64,000 nucleotides of DNA from Halobacillus campisalis. GTDB lineage: Bacteria; Bacillota; Bacilli; Bacillales; Halobacillaceae. This document shows, one piece after another, positions 34,484 to 43,080 of this stretch; positions within the stretch are counted from its first letter, which is position 1; every line of letters begins with the position of its first letter. The notes below the pieces were generated by a model. The model searched no databases, was not told the DNA's origin, and worked only from the letters and a program-made list of their open reading frames with translations. The DNA is taken from NCBI RefSeq assembly GCF_030345335.1, contig NZ_JAPVRC010000012.1, positions 1 through 64,000 on the forward strand. The letters run 5' to 3'. Made by a program: the position numbers and the translations under genes.

Positions 34484-35302
34484 TTATAGAGAGGAAGGCT
34501 GCGGTACATCTTCGTAAATATGCATCGTCCACATTCCGATATCTTCAAAACCGAGACGCTTATAAATAGTTCCAGCCTCAGGATTATCATAAAACAAACA
34601 AAGCATTTTCCCTTCCGCAAGTAAGTCATTGCACAATTGCTTCATGCACGCACTGGCATATCCCTTCTTTTTATAGCCGGGGTGCGTACAGACTCCTACA
34701 ATCATGGCAGACATTGAATTTTCTGCAGTTGTCGAAGCGCTTGAAACCATCTCTCCATCTTTCTCAACAAAATAGATCCTTGCTGATTTTTGTTCAAGGC
34801 TTTTTCTGATACTGCTTTCCCTGCTGTCATCTTGCTCGAATTCCTCAATTTTGTCTTGAAGTGTCACTAACCGAGGAACATCATGGATTGAAGCCAGCTT
34901 AACTTTAGATGTATCTATATTTTGATCCAGCTTTCGGCTATCTTCACATTTCGCATAGTGTAAGGAGCGTGACTTTTTATGGGAATGAGCGATGAAAGGA
35001 AGGACTTGGTCTGTGATAGCTGCAATCCCTGAAAGTTGCTTAAATTCCCGGTCCGTGTTGATGATATTTGCGAATCCCTGTGCGTCAAATTCTTCCTCGG
35101 CAAATGCAATGTAATTATTATGATATTTCAGCAAAATAGCCTTTAAGCGTCCGTCCTCAGTGAAGTCTCCCCAAAGCTTTTGAAAATCCTGCTCGTAACC
35201 GAAATTTTCGATATCTCCTATGATGAATAAGTTTTCTGCTGGTTTTTTGGATAGCAGGATTTGGCAGGATGAGTCATCTTGTTCAGTCAACCTTCGTATC
35301 AT
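34484..35302 (-). CDS. GNAT-family N-acetyltransferase, two-domain
   Basis: Protein of 272 residues. The C-terminal half is a GNAT domain with the acetyl-CoA loop VGVCTHPGYKKKGYASACMK around residues 202-221 and the C-terminal GTIYKRLGFEDIGMWTMHIY strand. The N-terminal 130 residues (DSSCQILLSKKPAENLFIIG) form the extra domain seen in FR47-like acetyltransferases of Firmicutes. Substrate unknown. A GGAGGC ribosome site precedes the ATG. It diverges from the DUF3298 gene. Confidence 0.83.
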   Translation of the reverse strand: MIRRLTEQDDSSCQILLSKKPAENLFIIGDIENFGYEQDFQKLWGDFTEDGRLKAILLKYHNNYIAFAEEEFDAQGFANIINTDREFKQLSGIAAITDQVLPFIAHSHKKSRSLHYAKCEDSRKLDQNIDTSKVKLASIHDVPRLVTLQDKIEEFEQDDSRESSIRKSLEQKSARIYFVEKDGEMVSSASTTAENSMSAMIVGVCTHPGYKKKGYASACMKQLCNDLLAEGKMLCLFYDNPEAGTIYKRLGFEDIGMWTMHIYEDVPQPSSL

Positions 35303-35478
35303 TGCAATTGCCTCCTTTTAATAGAAATTGTACTAATTTTACCAAAATGAAAAAGGAAAGCAATGGATTTTATGAAAATTATTACAATAAAATAAAAAAT
35401 ATTTTCTTTCCCATAAGTTTGGTGGAAGTGGTCAAACTACAAAGGAGGCATGTTAAATGCCGGAGGAGGGGAACATTT

Positions 35479-36144
35479 GTGAAAAAGTTATTACTGTTAA
35501 TATGTTTATTAGGATTATTGCCGACAATTACTTACGCAGACAGTGCATATAGTATCCGCCATAAGGATCACATACGGCAGGATTACGAAATACATGTAGA
35601 TTTTCCTAATTTTGATGGATTAAAGAATAAACATCTGGAGGAAGAAGTCAACGAAGAAATCAAAAGCGTATTGGAGAAATCAATAAATCAAACACAAAAA
35701 GCAGGGGAAGAGTCAGTTGGGTTCCCTGTTTTGTACTATGGTGAATCCATTGTAGTAGAAGAAGAGCAATTCTATTCTGTTGTCATGACAGCGAATATTA
35801 CACGAGGCAATCAATATCACTCGACTGTCCGATCGATCAACTTCGAAAATGAAAAGGATGGCGTGTTTCTGACCCTTGATGAAGTGGCACACTTGGATAA
35901 GCTGAACGAGCAGGTGAAGAAAAAATTAGTGAGTGATCCTGAAACTTTCAACGCCCAGGGTTTTCAAGGTATCCGTAAAGACACGGCTTTTTACATTAAA
36001 GGCAAGAAGCTCACATTAGTATTTGATAAGTATGAAATCGCTTCAGGAGTATTTGGTACTCCAGAGATTACAATCCCTTACGATTTAGTGGAAAAAGATA
36101 AACCTCTTCACAAAAAAACAGTTCCAGTCCCAAAAGTAGTATAA
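35479..36144 (+). CDS. Exported DUF3298-type protein (RsiV extracellular-domain-like)
   Basis: Secreted or membrane-anchored protein (221 residues). Signal peptide MKKLLLLICLLGLLPTITYA with a likely cut before DSAYS. The rest matches the PdaC/RsiV-like DUF4163-DUF3298 arrangement: QDYEIHVDFPNFDGLKNKHL, SVVMTANITRGNQYHSTVRS, LTLDEVAHLDKLNEQVKKKL and FDKYEIASGVFGTPEITIPY. In RsiV this region binds lysozyme; free-standing copies have unknown ligands. GTG start at 35479 follows GGAGGAGGGG; an open frame runs further upstream but is not coding. No sigma factor is adjacent. Confidence 0.8.
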   Translation: MKKLLLLICLLGLLPTITYADSAYSIRHKDHIRQDYEIHVDFPNFDGLKNKHLEEEVNEEIKSVLEKSINQTQKAGEESVGFPVLYYGESIVVEEEQFYSVVMTANITRGNQYHSTVRSINFENEKDGVFLTLDEVAHLDKLNEQVKKKLVSDPETFNAQGFQGIRKDTAFYIKGKKLTLVFDKYEIASGVFGTPEITIPYDLVEKDKPLHKKTVPVPKVV

Positions 36145-36173
36145 AAAAAGGAAGCATAATTATTATGCTTCCA
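36145..36173 (-). terminator. Terminator of the second acetyltransferase gene
   Basis: On the minus strand GGAAGCATAA pairs with TTATGCTTCC and TTTTTTT follows. The hairpin overlaps the last codons of the gene. It can also serve the convergent DUF3298 gene. Confidence 0.8.
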
Positions 36174-36714
36174 ATACTTCTTCTTCGGATGACTGATCTC
36201 CATAATAATGAAACATATATTGTTCTTTAGAAATCATGTAGAGGTCATAAATATCATCTTCACCGTTGATCCATTGGTGTACTTCGGGGTATAACTCATT
36301 TGCGTTTATTACATAAGGGATTTTCAATGCAGCCTTCAACGATCTTACGTTGGAGTGGCGAATTTTCATAAAGATCCCGTCAACATCTAAATGGAAAAAC
36401 AATTCTTCAAAGAAAGCTTCTTTCGCAAGTTTATTATAACCTTTGCCAAAGTATGGCTGCCCAATCCAAGTGGCTAAAAACCCTTTGTTCTCCTGAATAT
36501 CAAATAGGTTGATGGTGCCTATGGGCTGCCCCCACTCATCAAGGATCGTACGGGATATCAACTCACCGCGTTCTTCAGCTTCTAACGTTTGTTTAGTCAC
36601 AAAGTAAAACTCGTCACTGGTCGACGCTTTATGGCGGATGTAAGGGAAAACTTCTGGGTGTATCATCAATTCAAACAAAGCTGGAACGTCATGCAAGTCA
36701 CGCTTTTTCAGCAT
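36163..36714 (-). CDS. GNAT-family N-acetyltransferase (RimJ/RimL type)
   Basis: Protein of 183 residues with the ribosomal-protein-type acetyltransferase layout: MLKKRDLHDVPALFELMIHP, then GTINLFDIQENKGFLATWIG and GKGYNKLAKEAFFEELFF, which holds the acetyl-CoA loop. Substrate unknown. The start at 36714 follows AAGGAGGG; 30 further upstream codons are open but lie in the leader, where a hairpin GGAGGG-CCCTCC region is visible. Confidence 0.8.
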   Translation of the reverse strand: MLKKRDLHDVPALFELMIHPEVFPYIRHKASTSDEFYFVTKQTLEAEERGELISRTILDEWGQPIGTINLFDIQENKGFLATWIGQPYFGKGYNKLAKEAFFEELFFHLDVDGIFMKIRHSNVRSLKAALKIPYVINANELYPEVHQWINGEDDIYDLYMISKEQYMFHYYGDQSSEEEVLEA

Positions 36715-36799
36715 AAAAAATCCCTCCTTATGGGTAGAGGAGGGTAGTCTGACCGTAGGAAAACAAACCTCAGCAGATTCAAACCACCCTCGAATTTTC

Positions 36800-36890
36800 A
36801 TCAATTACACACAAAAATTCGGGGTGGGAATCGAACCCACTAGAACCAGCCAAAACGGCTGGTGGCGCACCATTTGCCTTCCCTTTAACT
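36800..36890 (-). other. tRNA-like degenerate cloverleaf (tRNA pseudogene or tRNA-like RNA)
   Basis: On the minus strand a perfect T arm GTGGGTTCGATTCCCAC (36823-36839) is preceded by a strong arm ACCAGCCGTTTTGGCTGGT (36844-36862) and a D-arm-like GGCAAATGGTGCGCC (36863-36877) that keeps the loop A and GG. The spacing is that of a tRNA. The acceptor does not form: CCCGAAT at the 3' side has only three partners upstream. The anticodon loop CGTTTTG lacks U33. No CCA is encoded. It lies after the sortase gene. Confidence 0.5.
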
Positions 36891-36981
36891 TCAATCAATA
36901 GAACGTAAGATAATTTTAATTGATTTTTTCGTAAAAAGGAATAGGCATTTTGTAAATTTTTATTATTTAATTTTACAGTGA

Positions 36982-37641
36982 TCATGCACCTTTGTGGTCG
37001 GTTAATTCTGTGTAAACAACGAGCCTGTCCTGATGAGTTTGGGCCTCAGAATCGAACAAGCCCGTACATGTGATCAAATTCAATGAACGAGAATCTGAGG
37101 AACCGAATATAGTTTCAATCGGTGCTTCATTTCTCGGGTAAGCTATCACTTCTCTTACTGTGAACGTAAGGACAGATCCGTCAGTCCCGGTGAGGATAAC
37201 TTCATCACCAGCCTTCAGCTCATCCAATTCAAAAAACACGGCAGGACCTTGATAGCTGTCCACATGACCTGCCAGCACAGCATTTCCTTTGTTTCCTGGT
37301 TTCGTTCCTGGTTCAAACCAACCGACATCTACATCATTGTCAGGTACTTCCATGCCTCCGCTATTTGTTAGTCCTTCAGGGGTAATAGAAGCAGATACAT
37401 TGATAGAAGGTATTTCCAGCGAGGCAGGCACAACCCCTTGAGCAGGCTGGTTATTAATATGTGGTTCAATATTTGTCGTTTCAATATTATCAACTACAGG
37501 CTCGTTCTTTTCCGCTTCGATTTTTGATGACTCTTCACTAGAAAGAACCCTGGCCCCCTCAGAGGGTTCATCCTGTAATAACTGATGACTAATGAAGAAT
37601 ACTAGGAGGCCTAGAGCTATAGATGCTAAAAATGGTTTCAT
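36982..37641 (-). CDS. Class D/F-like sortase
   Basis: Membrane-anchored transpeptidase (219 residues) that should cut an LPXTG-like signal and attach the protein to peptidoglycan. N-terminal anchor MKPFLASIALGLLVFFISHQ, an acidic stalk (about 25-70), and the sortase barrel with H126 in VLAGHVDS, C192 in LNLITCTG and R206 in HQDRLVVYTE, the full catalytic triad. Located 3 bases after the gene for an MPATG protein, which is its probable dedicated substrate. Stalk acidity fits a halophile. Confidence 0.88.
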   Translation of the reverse strand: MKPFLASIALGLLVFFISHQLLQDEPSEGARVLSSEESSKIEAEKNEPVVDNIETTNIEPHINNQPAQGVVPASLEIPSINVSASITPEGLTNSGGMEVPDNDVDVGWFEPGTKPGNKGNAVLAGHVDSYQGPAVFFELDELKAGDEVILTGTDGSVLTFTVREVIAYPRNEAPIETIFGSSDSRSLNLITCTGLFDSEAQTHQDRLVVYTELTDHKGA

Positions 37642-37644
37642 TTT

Positions 37645-38445
37645 CTAAGCTTCTTGACGTTTGCGGAAAACGATGAAACCTGCACTCATGGCCATGATTC
37701 CTAAAATACTGGCATATAGAAGCGCATTCGTTCCTGATTCAGATGCTCCACCAAAACCGGTAGCTGGCATTTCACTAGGCATCGTTTGATTATCTTGAAG
37801 AAGTAAAATCTCCGGTGATTCAGCAGTACCTACGGCAAAAGCACTATAAACATTTCCTTCTTCAACTTCAGTCCCGGAAAGGTCGATCAACTGGTCTCCT
37901 TCAGTCGTACGAACCTCCAGGTCGTATGATCCGGCTTCCACACTTTCGTAGTCAGTGACCATCGGGAATTCGGCTCCAGAGAAAATGGCATCCCCTTCAA
38001 TCGCTCCAACATCAACGGCTGGTCCATCAGGAATGAAATGTCCAACACGCAGGTCGGCCATGCCTTCTTCAGCTTCCATAGAATCCCCAAAAGCTTCCAA
38101 CTGTAGGTTTTCTAATGTATTGACCGCAGCTACAGTATAAGCTTGTCCGCTTTCGACACTTACTTCACCGGAAAGCACAGGATCCTCATCTCCCATTGTT
38201 CCAGCAGCGTAAATATCAACTGTATGTTCTCCAGCAGGTAACTCCAAATAATCCGTAGCATCTTTAAACTCAGCACCTTCAACAACAGCTTCATCATTAA
38301 CAAAAACATCGACTCCTGGCGCGTCAGGCGAGGCATGTAGTACACGGACCTTAGCCATTTCTTCATGATCATCTGCTAAAGCAACAGGAACAAATGCACC
38401 AAAAATTAAAACGGACATAGCCAGCAAAGAAAATAATTTTGACAT
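37645..38445 (-). CDS. DUF4397 surface protein with MPATG sorting signal
   Basis: Secreted protein (266 residues): signal peptide (MSKLFSLLAMSVLIFGAFVP to ALA-DD), two DUF4397 modules (RVLHASPDAPGVDVFVNDEA and LRVGHFIPDGPAVDVGAIEG starts), then a C-terminal sorting signal: MPATG, a hydrophobic stretch (LLYASILGIMAMSAGFIVF) and the charged tail RKRQEA. The motif deviates from LPXTG at position 1. The mature part is strongly acidic. The following sortase gene is 3 bases away, so the two form a substrate-enzyme pair. Ribosome site AGGAGTGG. Ligand or adhesive role unknown. Confidence 0.86.
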   Translation of the reverse strand: MSKLFSLLAMSVLIFGAFVPVALADDHEEMAKVRVLHASPDAPGVDVFVNDEAVVEGAEFKDATDYLELPAGEHTVDIYAAGTMGDEDPVLSGEVSVESGQAYTVAAVNTLENLQLEAFGDSMEAEEGMADLRVGHFIPDGPAVDVGAIEGDAIFSGAEFPMVTDYESVEAGSYDLEVRTTEGDQLIDLSGTEVEEGNVYSAFAVGTAESPEILLLQDNQTMPSEMPATGFGGASESGTNALLYASILGIMAMSAGFIVFRKRQEA

Positions 38446-38660
38446 GTTTCCACTCCTTTTGTAATTTTAAATTTATATAAATTGCTGAAGGTGACTTCAA
38501 GCAATAAATATCAAAGTATACAAGTTGTTTGAATTTTGTGTAAGTTTTGTATACCTCTAATATACACGATTTTAAGAAAGTGAAAACTCTTTTTACACAT
38601 TGAATGTGTTGTGGTAAATATTAACTGTAATCTGTACATGGGAAATCGCGGTTATTAAAT

Positions 38661-38690
38661 AAAAAAAGCTCGACATTAGTCGAACTTTTA
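38661..38690 (-). terminator. Terminator of the amidohydrolase gene
   Basis: Minus-strand AGTTCGAC pairs with GTCGAGCT around TAAT, followed by TTTTTTT. Confidence 0.85.
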
Positions 38691-38701
38691 TCAAGTGGCT
38701 T

Positions 38702-39820
38702 CTATTGAGTATAGACTATTTCTCCATTGACCATTGTCCAGAGGGGGACTGACATGAATTCGAATGGATGGCCGCTCCATAACACTAAATCAGCATCTTT
38801 TCCTTTTTCTATAGATCCTACTCTGTCATCGACACCTAGATTCTTAGCTGGTGTAATCGTAATGCCTCTCATAGCATCATCGATAGGAAGACCTTCTCGA
38901 ACGGTCAGCGCTGCGCAGATGTTTAAGTATTGTATAGGGGTGTAGGGGTGATCCGTCATAATAGAAACCTGTACACCATGTTCGTGCAATATTCGATAAG
39001 TCTGCCATGTTTTATTTCTCAACTCTATTTTAGACATGCGTGTAAATGTAGGACCAACAGATACTTGTAACCCTCTCCCTGCAAGTTGATCTGCAATTAA
39101 ATGACCCTCTGTACAATGTTCAATCCGTAAATCAAGCTCGAACTCATCGGCGAACCTGAGTGCAGAAACGATATCGTCAGCACGATGAGCATGAATACGT
39201 ACAGGGATTTCGCGATTCAATGCTTGTAATATCGGTTGTACACGCAAATCTTCAGGGTCTCCCTTTTTAGCCGCGTAGAAGGTTTCGCGTAAAGTCCCCA
39301 TAATTCCTAAACGTGTAATCGAGGCATTTTTTGACTGAGAGTGAACACGCTTAGGGTTTTCTCCTAATGCCATTTTCAAACCTGCTGTTTCTTTGAGCAG
39401 CATCCCTCCAATGGAGTGACCTACTGTTTTAATCACTGCTGTTTTTCCTCCTATGATATTGGCGCTCCCAGGCATAATATGTGCGGTAGTGACACCAGCT
39501 TTTCTTGCATGATAAAAAGCCGGGTCAAACGGATGAGCTCCATCAATAGCCCGCAAATGAGGGGTAGTAGCTTCAATTGTTTCATTTGCATCACTTCCGG
39601 CCCATCCTGTTCCTTCATCGTATAAACCTATGTGGGTGTGCACGTCTACAAAACCGGGAAACAGCATTTTTCCTTCTCCGTCGATAATCTCTGCGTCAGG
39701 TGGAGTGGGCAAGTCTTTGCCGAAATCGTGAATTTTATGATCTTTGATATGAACACTCCCATGTTCGATGGGAGCAGAAGTAATTGGGTGAATTTTTACG
39801 TTAGTAACTACTGTATACAT
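38702..39820 (-). CDS. Amidohydrolase family protein
   Basis: Metal-dependent hydrolase of 372 residues in the imidazolonepropionase/dihydroorotase superfamily. Metal site HTH in FPGFVDVHTHIGLYD, later ligands in IPVRIHAHRADD and LRIEHCTEGH, and the aspartate in SIMTDHPYTP are visible; the C-terminal KGKDADLVLWSGHPFE segment is typical. Similar proteins are annotated as amidohydrolases with unknown or prolidase-like activity. It stands alone with a terminator after it and a repeat-rich region before it. Confidence 0.85.
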   Translation of the reverse strand: MYTVVTNVKIHPITSAPIEHGSVHIKDHKIHDFGKDLPTPPDAEIIDGEGKMLFPGFVDVHTHIGLYDEGTGWAGSDANETIEATTPHLRAIDGAHPFDPAFYHARKAGVTTAHIMPGSANIIGGKTAVIKTVGHSIGGMLLKETAGLKMALGENPKRVHSQSKNASITRLGIMGTLRETFYAAKKGDPEDLRVQPILQALNREIPVRIHAHRADDIVSALRFADEFELDLRIEHCTEGHLIADQLAGRGLQVSVGPTFTRMSKIELRNKTWQTYRILHEHGVQVSIMTDHPYTPIQYLNICAALTVREGLPIDDAMRGITITPAKNLGVDDRVGSIEKGKDADLVLWSGHPFEFMSVPLWTMVNGEIVYTQ

Positions 39821-39949
39821 TGTATCTCGAACCCCTTTAAATAATCTTTATAGTTTATTATACTTCGAATCCAGAAATTGAGGGCAAAAAAATACGAAGA
39901 GTTTTTTAACTAGTTCCGTTTTTTTCTATTAAAAAATGTTCTTAAACAA

Positions 39950-40410
39950 ACGGGCAGGATAGGGGAAGACTTGAATTCGAGATAGCCGGGGCTCGTTGCC
40001 TAAATGAGAGCCAGGGGGTTGTTGGGAAGCTACTCGATTTCCTGTGGGGGAAGTGGCGAGCTTCCTCGGGCTTGCAGCCCTGTGGGATCTCGCCTACATC
40101 CTTCTCCCACCTCTTACGCCTAAATAGTCTAGGGCGTGAATCAGTTCATAAACCTCATGGGCGACTATCCAGCTCCAGCGCTTAGCGGCTACTGAGACTT
40201 CCTTCACTTCTGTACGATAATGAAACATCGAATCCCTCCGCTCTTCGTGTTTCCTTTATCTCCACCAGCTCAGTCCTGCCCATACGCCACTGAACGAAGC
40301 GCTTCCCCTTTTACAAAAGGAGTCTCGCCCATTCCTAAAACCACCTAACTTATATGAAGGGACAGAACTAAGAAATGAGAAGCAAAAAACTCTCTTGTAC
40401 TAACGTTTCT
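39950..40410. repeat. Dispersed intergenic repeat, copy R7
   Basis: Left end GGCAGGATAGGGGAAGACTT, then a core identical to R4 (GGCGAGCTTCCTCGGGCTTG, GGGATCTCGCCTACATCC). The right arm of the hairpin is replaced by other sequence from 40111 (CTCTTACGCCTAAATAG), part of which (ACATCGAATC, TTCGTGTTTCCTTT) recurs at 48069-48110. The trailing AGGGACAGAACTAAGAAATG segment is shared with R4 and R9. Confidence 0.8.
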
Positions 40411-40732
40411 GCCGCCCCTTACTATAGATGTGCTTCTCGAAATCGATTGGATATGAACTTTCTTACTTATAGTGGGAGCATTAAACTTCAATTCTCACTC
40501 TGGTTATAGCATTTTAGTTTTAAAACTTCCTGCCCTTTGAGGTAGTTACAAGCGTTATCTTGCATACAGAAGTTCAGCTGGTTATCACTTAAAAGCAGTT
40601 ATTTTTTATGTAAAGCACCGCATAAGATGTGTCCGTGATCCTCACAAAAGCAAGAAGGTCCGATAAATGGCGATTCTCATGGGATCCAAGGTATTTTCTA
40701 ACACTTTCAAGCATTGGTTAATATTTCTTTGC
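40411..40732. other. Gene-free stretch between two repeat copies
   Basis: No supported gene or RNA was seen. Confidence 0.4.
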
Positions 40733-40930
40733 TGGTAGTTTCGAGCACCGTCCGATTGGAGGGTGGCTTTAGAAAACGGTGAGACTCCTGTGGGATGTAC
40801 ATGGTAGGTGAGATCCCGGAAGGCGAAGCCTGAGGAAGCTCACCACATGCCCACGGAAAGCGATCCGTTTTCTAAAGCCACCATATCCTCATACAAAAGT
40901 CTCGAAACTGAGTACTCCACTAAAGGGGCA
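40733..40930. repeat. Dispersed intergenic repeat, copy R8
   Basis: Core GAGACTCCTGTGGGATG, GGTGAGATCCCGG and GAGGAAGCTCACC, with copy-specific arms GGTGGCTTTAGAAAACGG (40762-40779) and its exact complement (40865-40882). Right end TCTCGAAACTGAGTACTCCA. A frame across it is an artefact. Confidence 0.85.
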
Positions 40931-41114
40931 AAGATGGAACACATAAAATTAACATGTTTAAAGGCTCGGTCGAAAGACGACAGAGCCTTAAGTTATATTA
41001 TGGTGAAAGCTTCCTCATATTTTAAAGCGGCTTACTCTACAAATCATACAAATGGATAATTAAATAGCAGTCACTATAAAAGGTAGTTAGGTAAGAGTTT
41101 GTTCGTCCCTTTCA

Positions 41115-42017
41115 TTAATCCAGTATAGACTGTAAGGCAGGTTCTAATTCAGGGTATTTAAACTCATATCCATATTCTATCGCTTTTTTAGGCACGACAG
41201 ATTGACCTCCTAACAGCATAATACTCATTTCACCTAAAGCGGTCTTCAAAGCAAAGGCAGGGGCAGGAATCCAGTGGGGACGATTGATCACATCTCCTAA
41301 AGTCTGTCCGAAATCCTTGTTACGCTTTGGGTTCGGAGCAGTACCGTTGACTGGGCCTTTAACATGTGAATGTTCGATAGCATATCGGATTAACCCGACT
41401 ACATCATCAACGTGGATCCACGATATCCATTGTTCGCCTGAACCTATTCTGCCGCCGATCATCAATTTATAAGGAATCGCCATCTTAGGCAGTGCACCCT
41501 GTTCACCAAGTACAATCCCAAAACGGATATAAGCTGTACGTACACCGAGGTCAGCGGCCTTGGCTGCCCGCTTTTCCCATTCCACCACTACATTAGCTAG
41601 AAAATCGTCACCGGGTTCAACAGTTTCTTCAGTAAACGTTTTTGTTTTGGACTGACCATAATATCCGACAGCAGAAGCATTGATCAAAGCTTCTGGCTTT
41701 GTCTTTAGCTTCTGTATTAATTCAAGGACGCCTTCCGTCGCATCAATACGGCTCTGCATAATCGATTGCTTTTTTTCTTCAGTCCATCTGCCGCTGTTTA
41801 ATGATTCACCAGCTAAATTGACGATAGCATCCACAGAAGGAAGCTCCTCCCAAGGAGAGAACTCATCTTTTAACCAGCCGACAAAAGTGGTAGAAGCCGT
41901 GTTTTCATGTCCGTCGGGGTTTCTCGTCAATATGTATACATGGTGTCCGCTTTGAACGAGCTCTTCCGTCAGCTTAGAGCCTACAAATCCAGTTCCGCCA
42001 GTCACAACTATATTCAT
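41115..42017 (-). CDS. yfhF: TIGR01777-family epimerase YfhF
   Basis: Short-chain-type NAD(P)-binding protein (300 residues) of the SulA/YfcH epimerase family. Rossmann motif IVVTGGTGFVGSKL at the start, VNLAGESLNSGRW, the NASAVGYYG active-site stretch and a C-terminal DUF1731 region (KTALGEMSIMLLGGQSVVP). Substrate unknown. Start at 42017 (MNIVVTG) follows GAGGA. Divergent from recX, as in the B. subtilis yfhF-yfhG neighbourhood. Confidence 0.88.
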   Translation of the reverse strand: MNIVVTGGTGFVGSKLTEELVQSGHHVYILTRNPDGHENTASTTFVGWLKDEFSPWEELPSVDAIVNLAGESLNSGRWTEEKKQSIMQSRIDATEGVLELIQKLKTKPEALINASAVGYYGQSKTKTFTEETVEPGDDFLANVVVEWEKRAAKAADLGVRTAYIRFGIVLGEQGALPKMAIPYKLMIGGRIGSGEQWISWIHVDDVVGLIRYAIEHSHVKGPVNGTAPNPKRNKDFGQTLGDVINRPHWIPAPAFALKTALGEMSIMLLGGQSVVPKKAIEYGYEFKYPELEPALQSILD

Positions 42018-42111
42018 TGGAATCCTCCTCATAAAATCTTAATGAAACGATTCTTAATCGTGACCGAATGATTGTAAGCCATGCTACAATATTGGAAAAG
42101 GGGTGAACGAC

Positions 42112-42927
42112 ATGGCAAAAATCACTCGGATCACGACGCAGAAGAAGCAAAAGAATCGGTATAATATCTTTTTAGATCGAGGTCAAGGGGAGGCCTACGG
42201 TTTCAGCGTAGATGAAGACATCTTAATTAAGTACAGGCTCCAGAAGTCGTTAGAGCTTGAAGAGTCTACCATCGAAGCTTTAATTCAAAAAGATACTATA
42301 CATAAGACATATACCCAGACAATCAACTTTTTAAGCTATAGAATGCGTTCAGAGAAAGAAATCCGTGATTATTTATTTAAACATGAGGTGGACGAGGAGC
42401 ATATAGATGAAATTGTACAACGCCTTTACAGAGAAAAATTATTAGATGATTTGGAGTTTGCAGTCGCTCTTGTGAGAACAAGAATTCAAACATCAAGCAA
42501 AGGGCCGCTTTTAGTAAAAAAAGAACTGGTTGAAAAAGGTGTAGATGCTCCTAAGATTGATGCGGCACTAGAACACTACAGCTTTGATGCCCAATTAGAG
42601 AAGGCTGTAAAATTAGCAGAAAAGAAATTAAAGAGCACCAGCAAAAAATCCCACAGAGAGCAAATTCAAACCATTCAGCAGAATTTGATGCAAAAAGGCT
42701 TTTATGGTGATGTTGTTAAAGAAGCGATCAGTCAGCTGCCGGAGGAGGAAGGCGATCAAGAGTGGGAAGCCGTAGTTTTCCAGGGGGAGAAGCTATTGCG
42801 TAAATTTGAGCGAAAGACGGAAGGCTATGAATTGAAACAAAAGCTGAAATCAGGACTATACCGTAAAGGGTTTCCTATTGATTTGATAGATCGCTTCATT
42901 GAAGAGTATTTAGTGGATGAGGGATAG
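42112..42927 (+). CDS. recX: Recombination regulator RecX
   Basis: RecA-modulating protein (271 residues) with the three tandem three-helix repeats of RecX: NFLSYRMRSEKEIRDYLFKH, IVQRLYREKLLDDLEFAVAL and the later QKLKSGLYRKGFPIDLIDRF repeat. The N-terminal extension (MAKITRITTQKKQKNRYNIF) is typical of Bacillus RecX, which is longer than the E. coli protein. Start at 42112 is spaced 8 bases from AAAAGGGG. Gene order with yfhF matches B. subtilis. Confidence 0.92.
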   Translation: MAKITRITTQKKQKNRYNIFLDRGQGEAYGFSVDEDILIKYRLQKSLELEESTIEALIQKDTIHKTYTQTINFLSYRMRSEKEIRDYLFKHEVDEEHIDEIVQRLYREKLLDDLEFAVALVRTRIQTSSKGPLLVKKELVEKGVDAPKIDAALEHYSFDAQLEKAVKLAEKKLKSTSKKSHREQIQTIQQNLMQKGFYGDVVKEAISQLPEEEGDQEWEAVVFQGEKLLRKFERKTEGYELKQKLKSGLYRKGFPIDLIDRFIEEYLVDEG

Positions 42928-43080
42928 TTACAGTGGAAATACTTATGCTATCTCACAAGCTAATGAAACAGAGGAAAAGGTTCATAAACTGTGCCGTGTT
43001 CATAAACCATTTTCGAATGTTCATAAGCAATTTTTCTAAAATAAATTCTCTAAATTATTTTGAAAACAAAAGATAAGCTA

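Noticed and set aside
36800-36890. Functional tRNA gene
   Set aside because: The acceptor stem has only three pairs and the anticodon loop lacks U33, so it was listed as tRNA-like only.
36779-36985. 68-codon minus-strand frame overlapping the tRNA-like sequence
   Set aside because: Its C-terminal part (AGSSGFDSHPE) is the usual false translation of a tRNA T arm, and it has no ribosome site.
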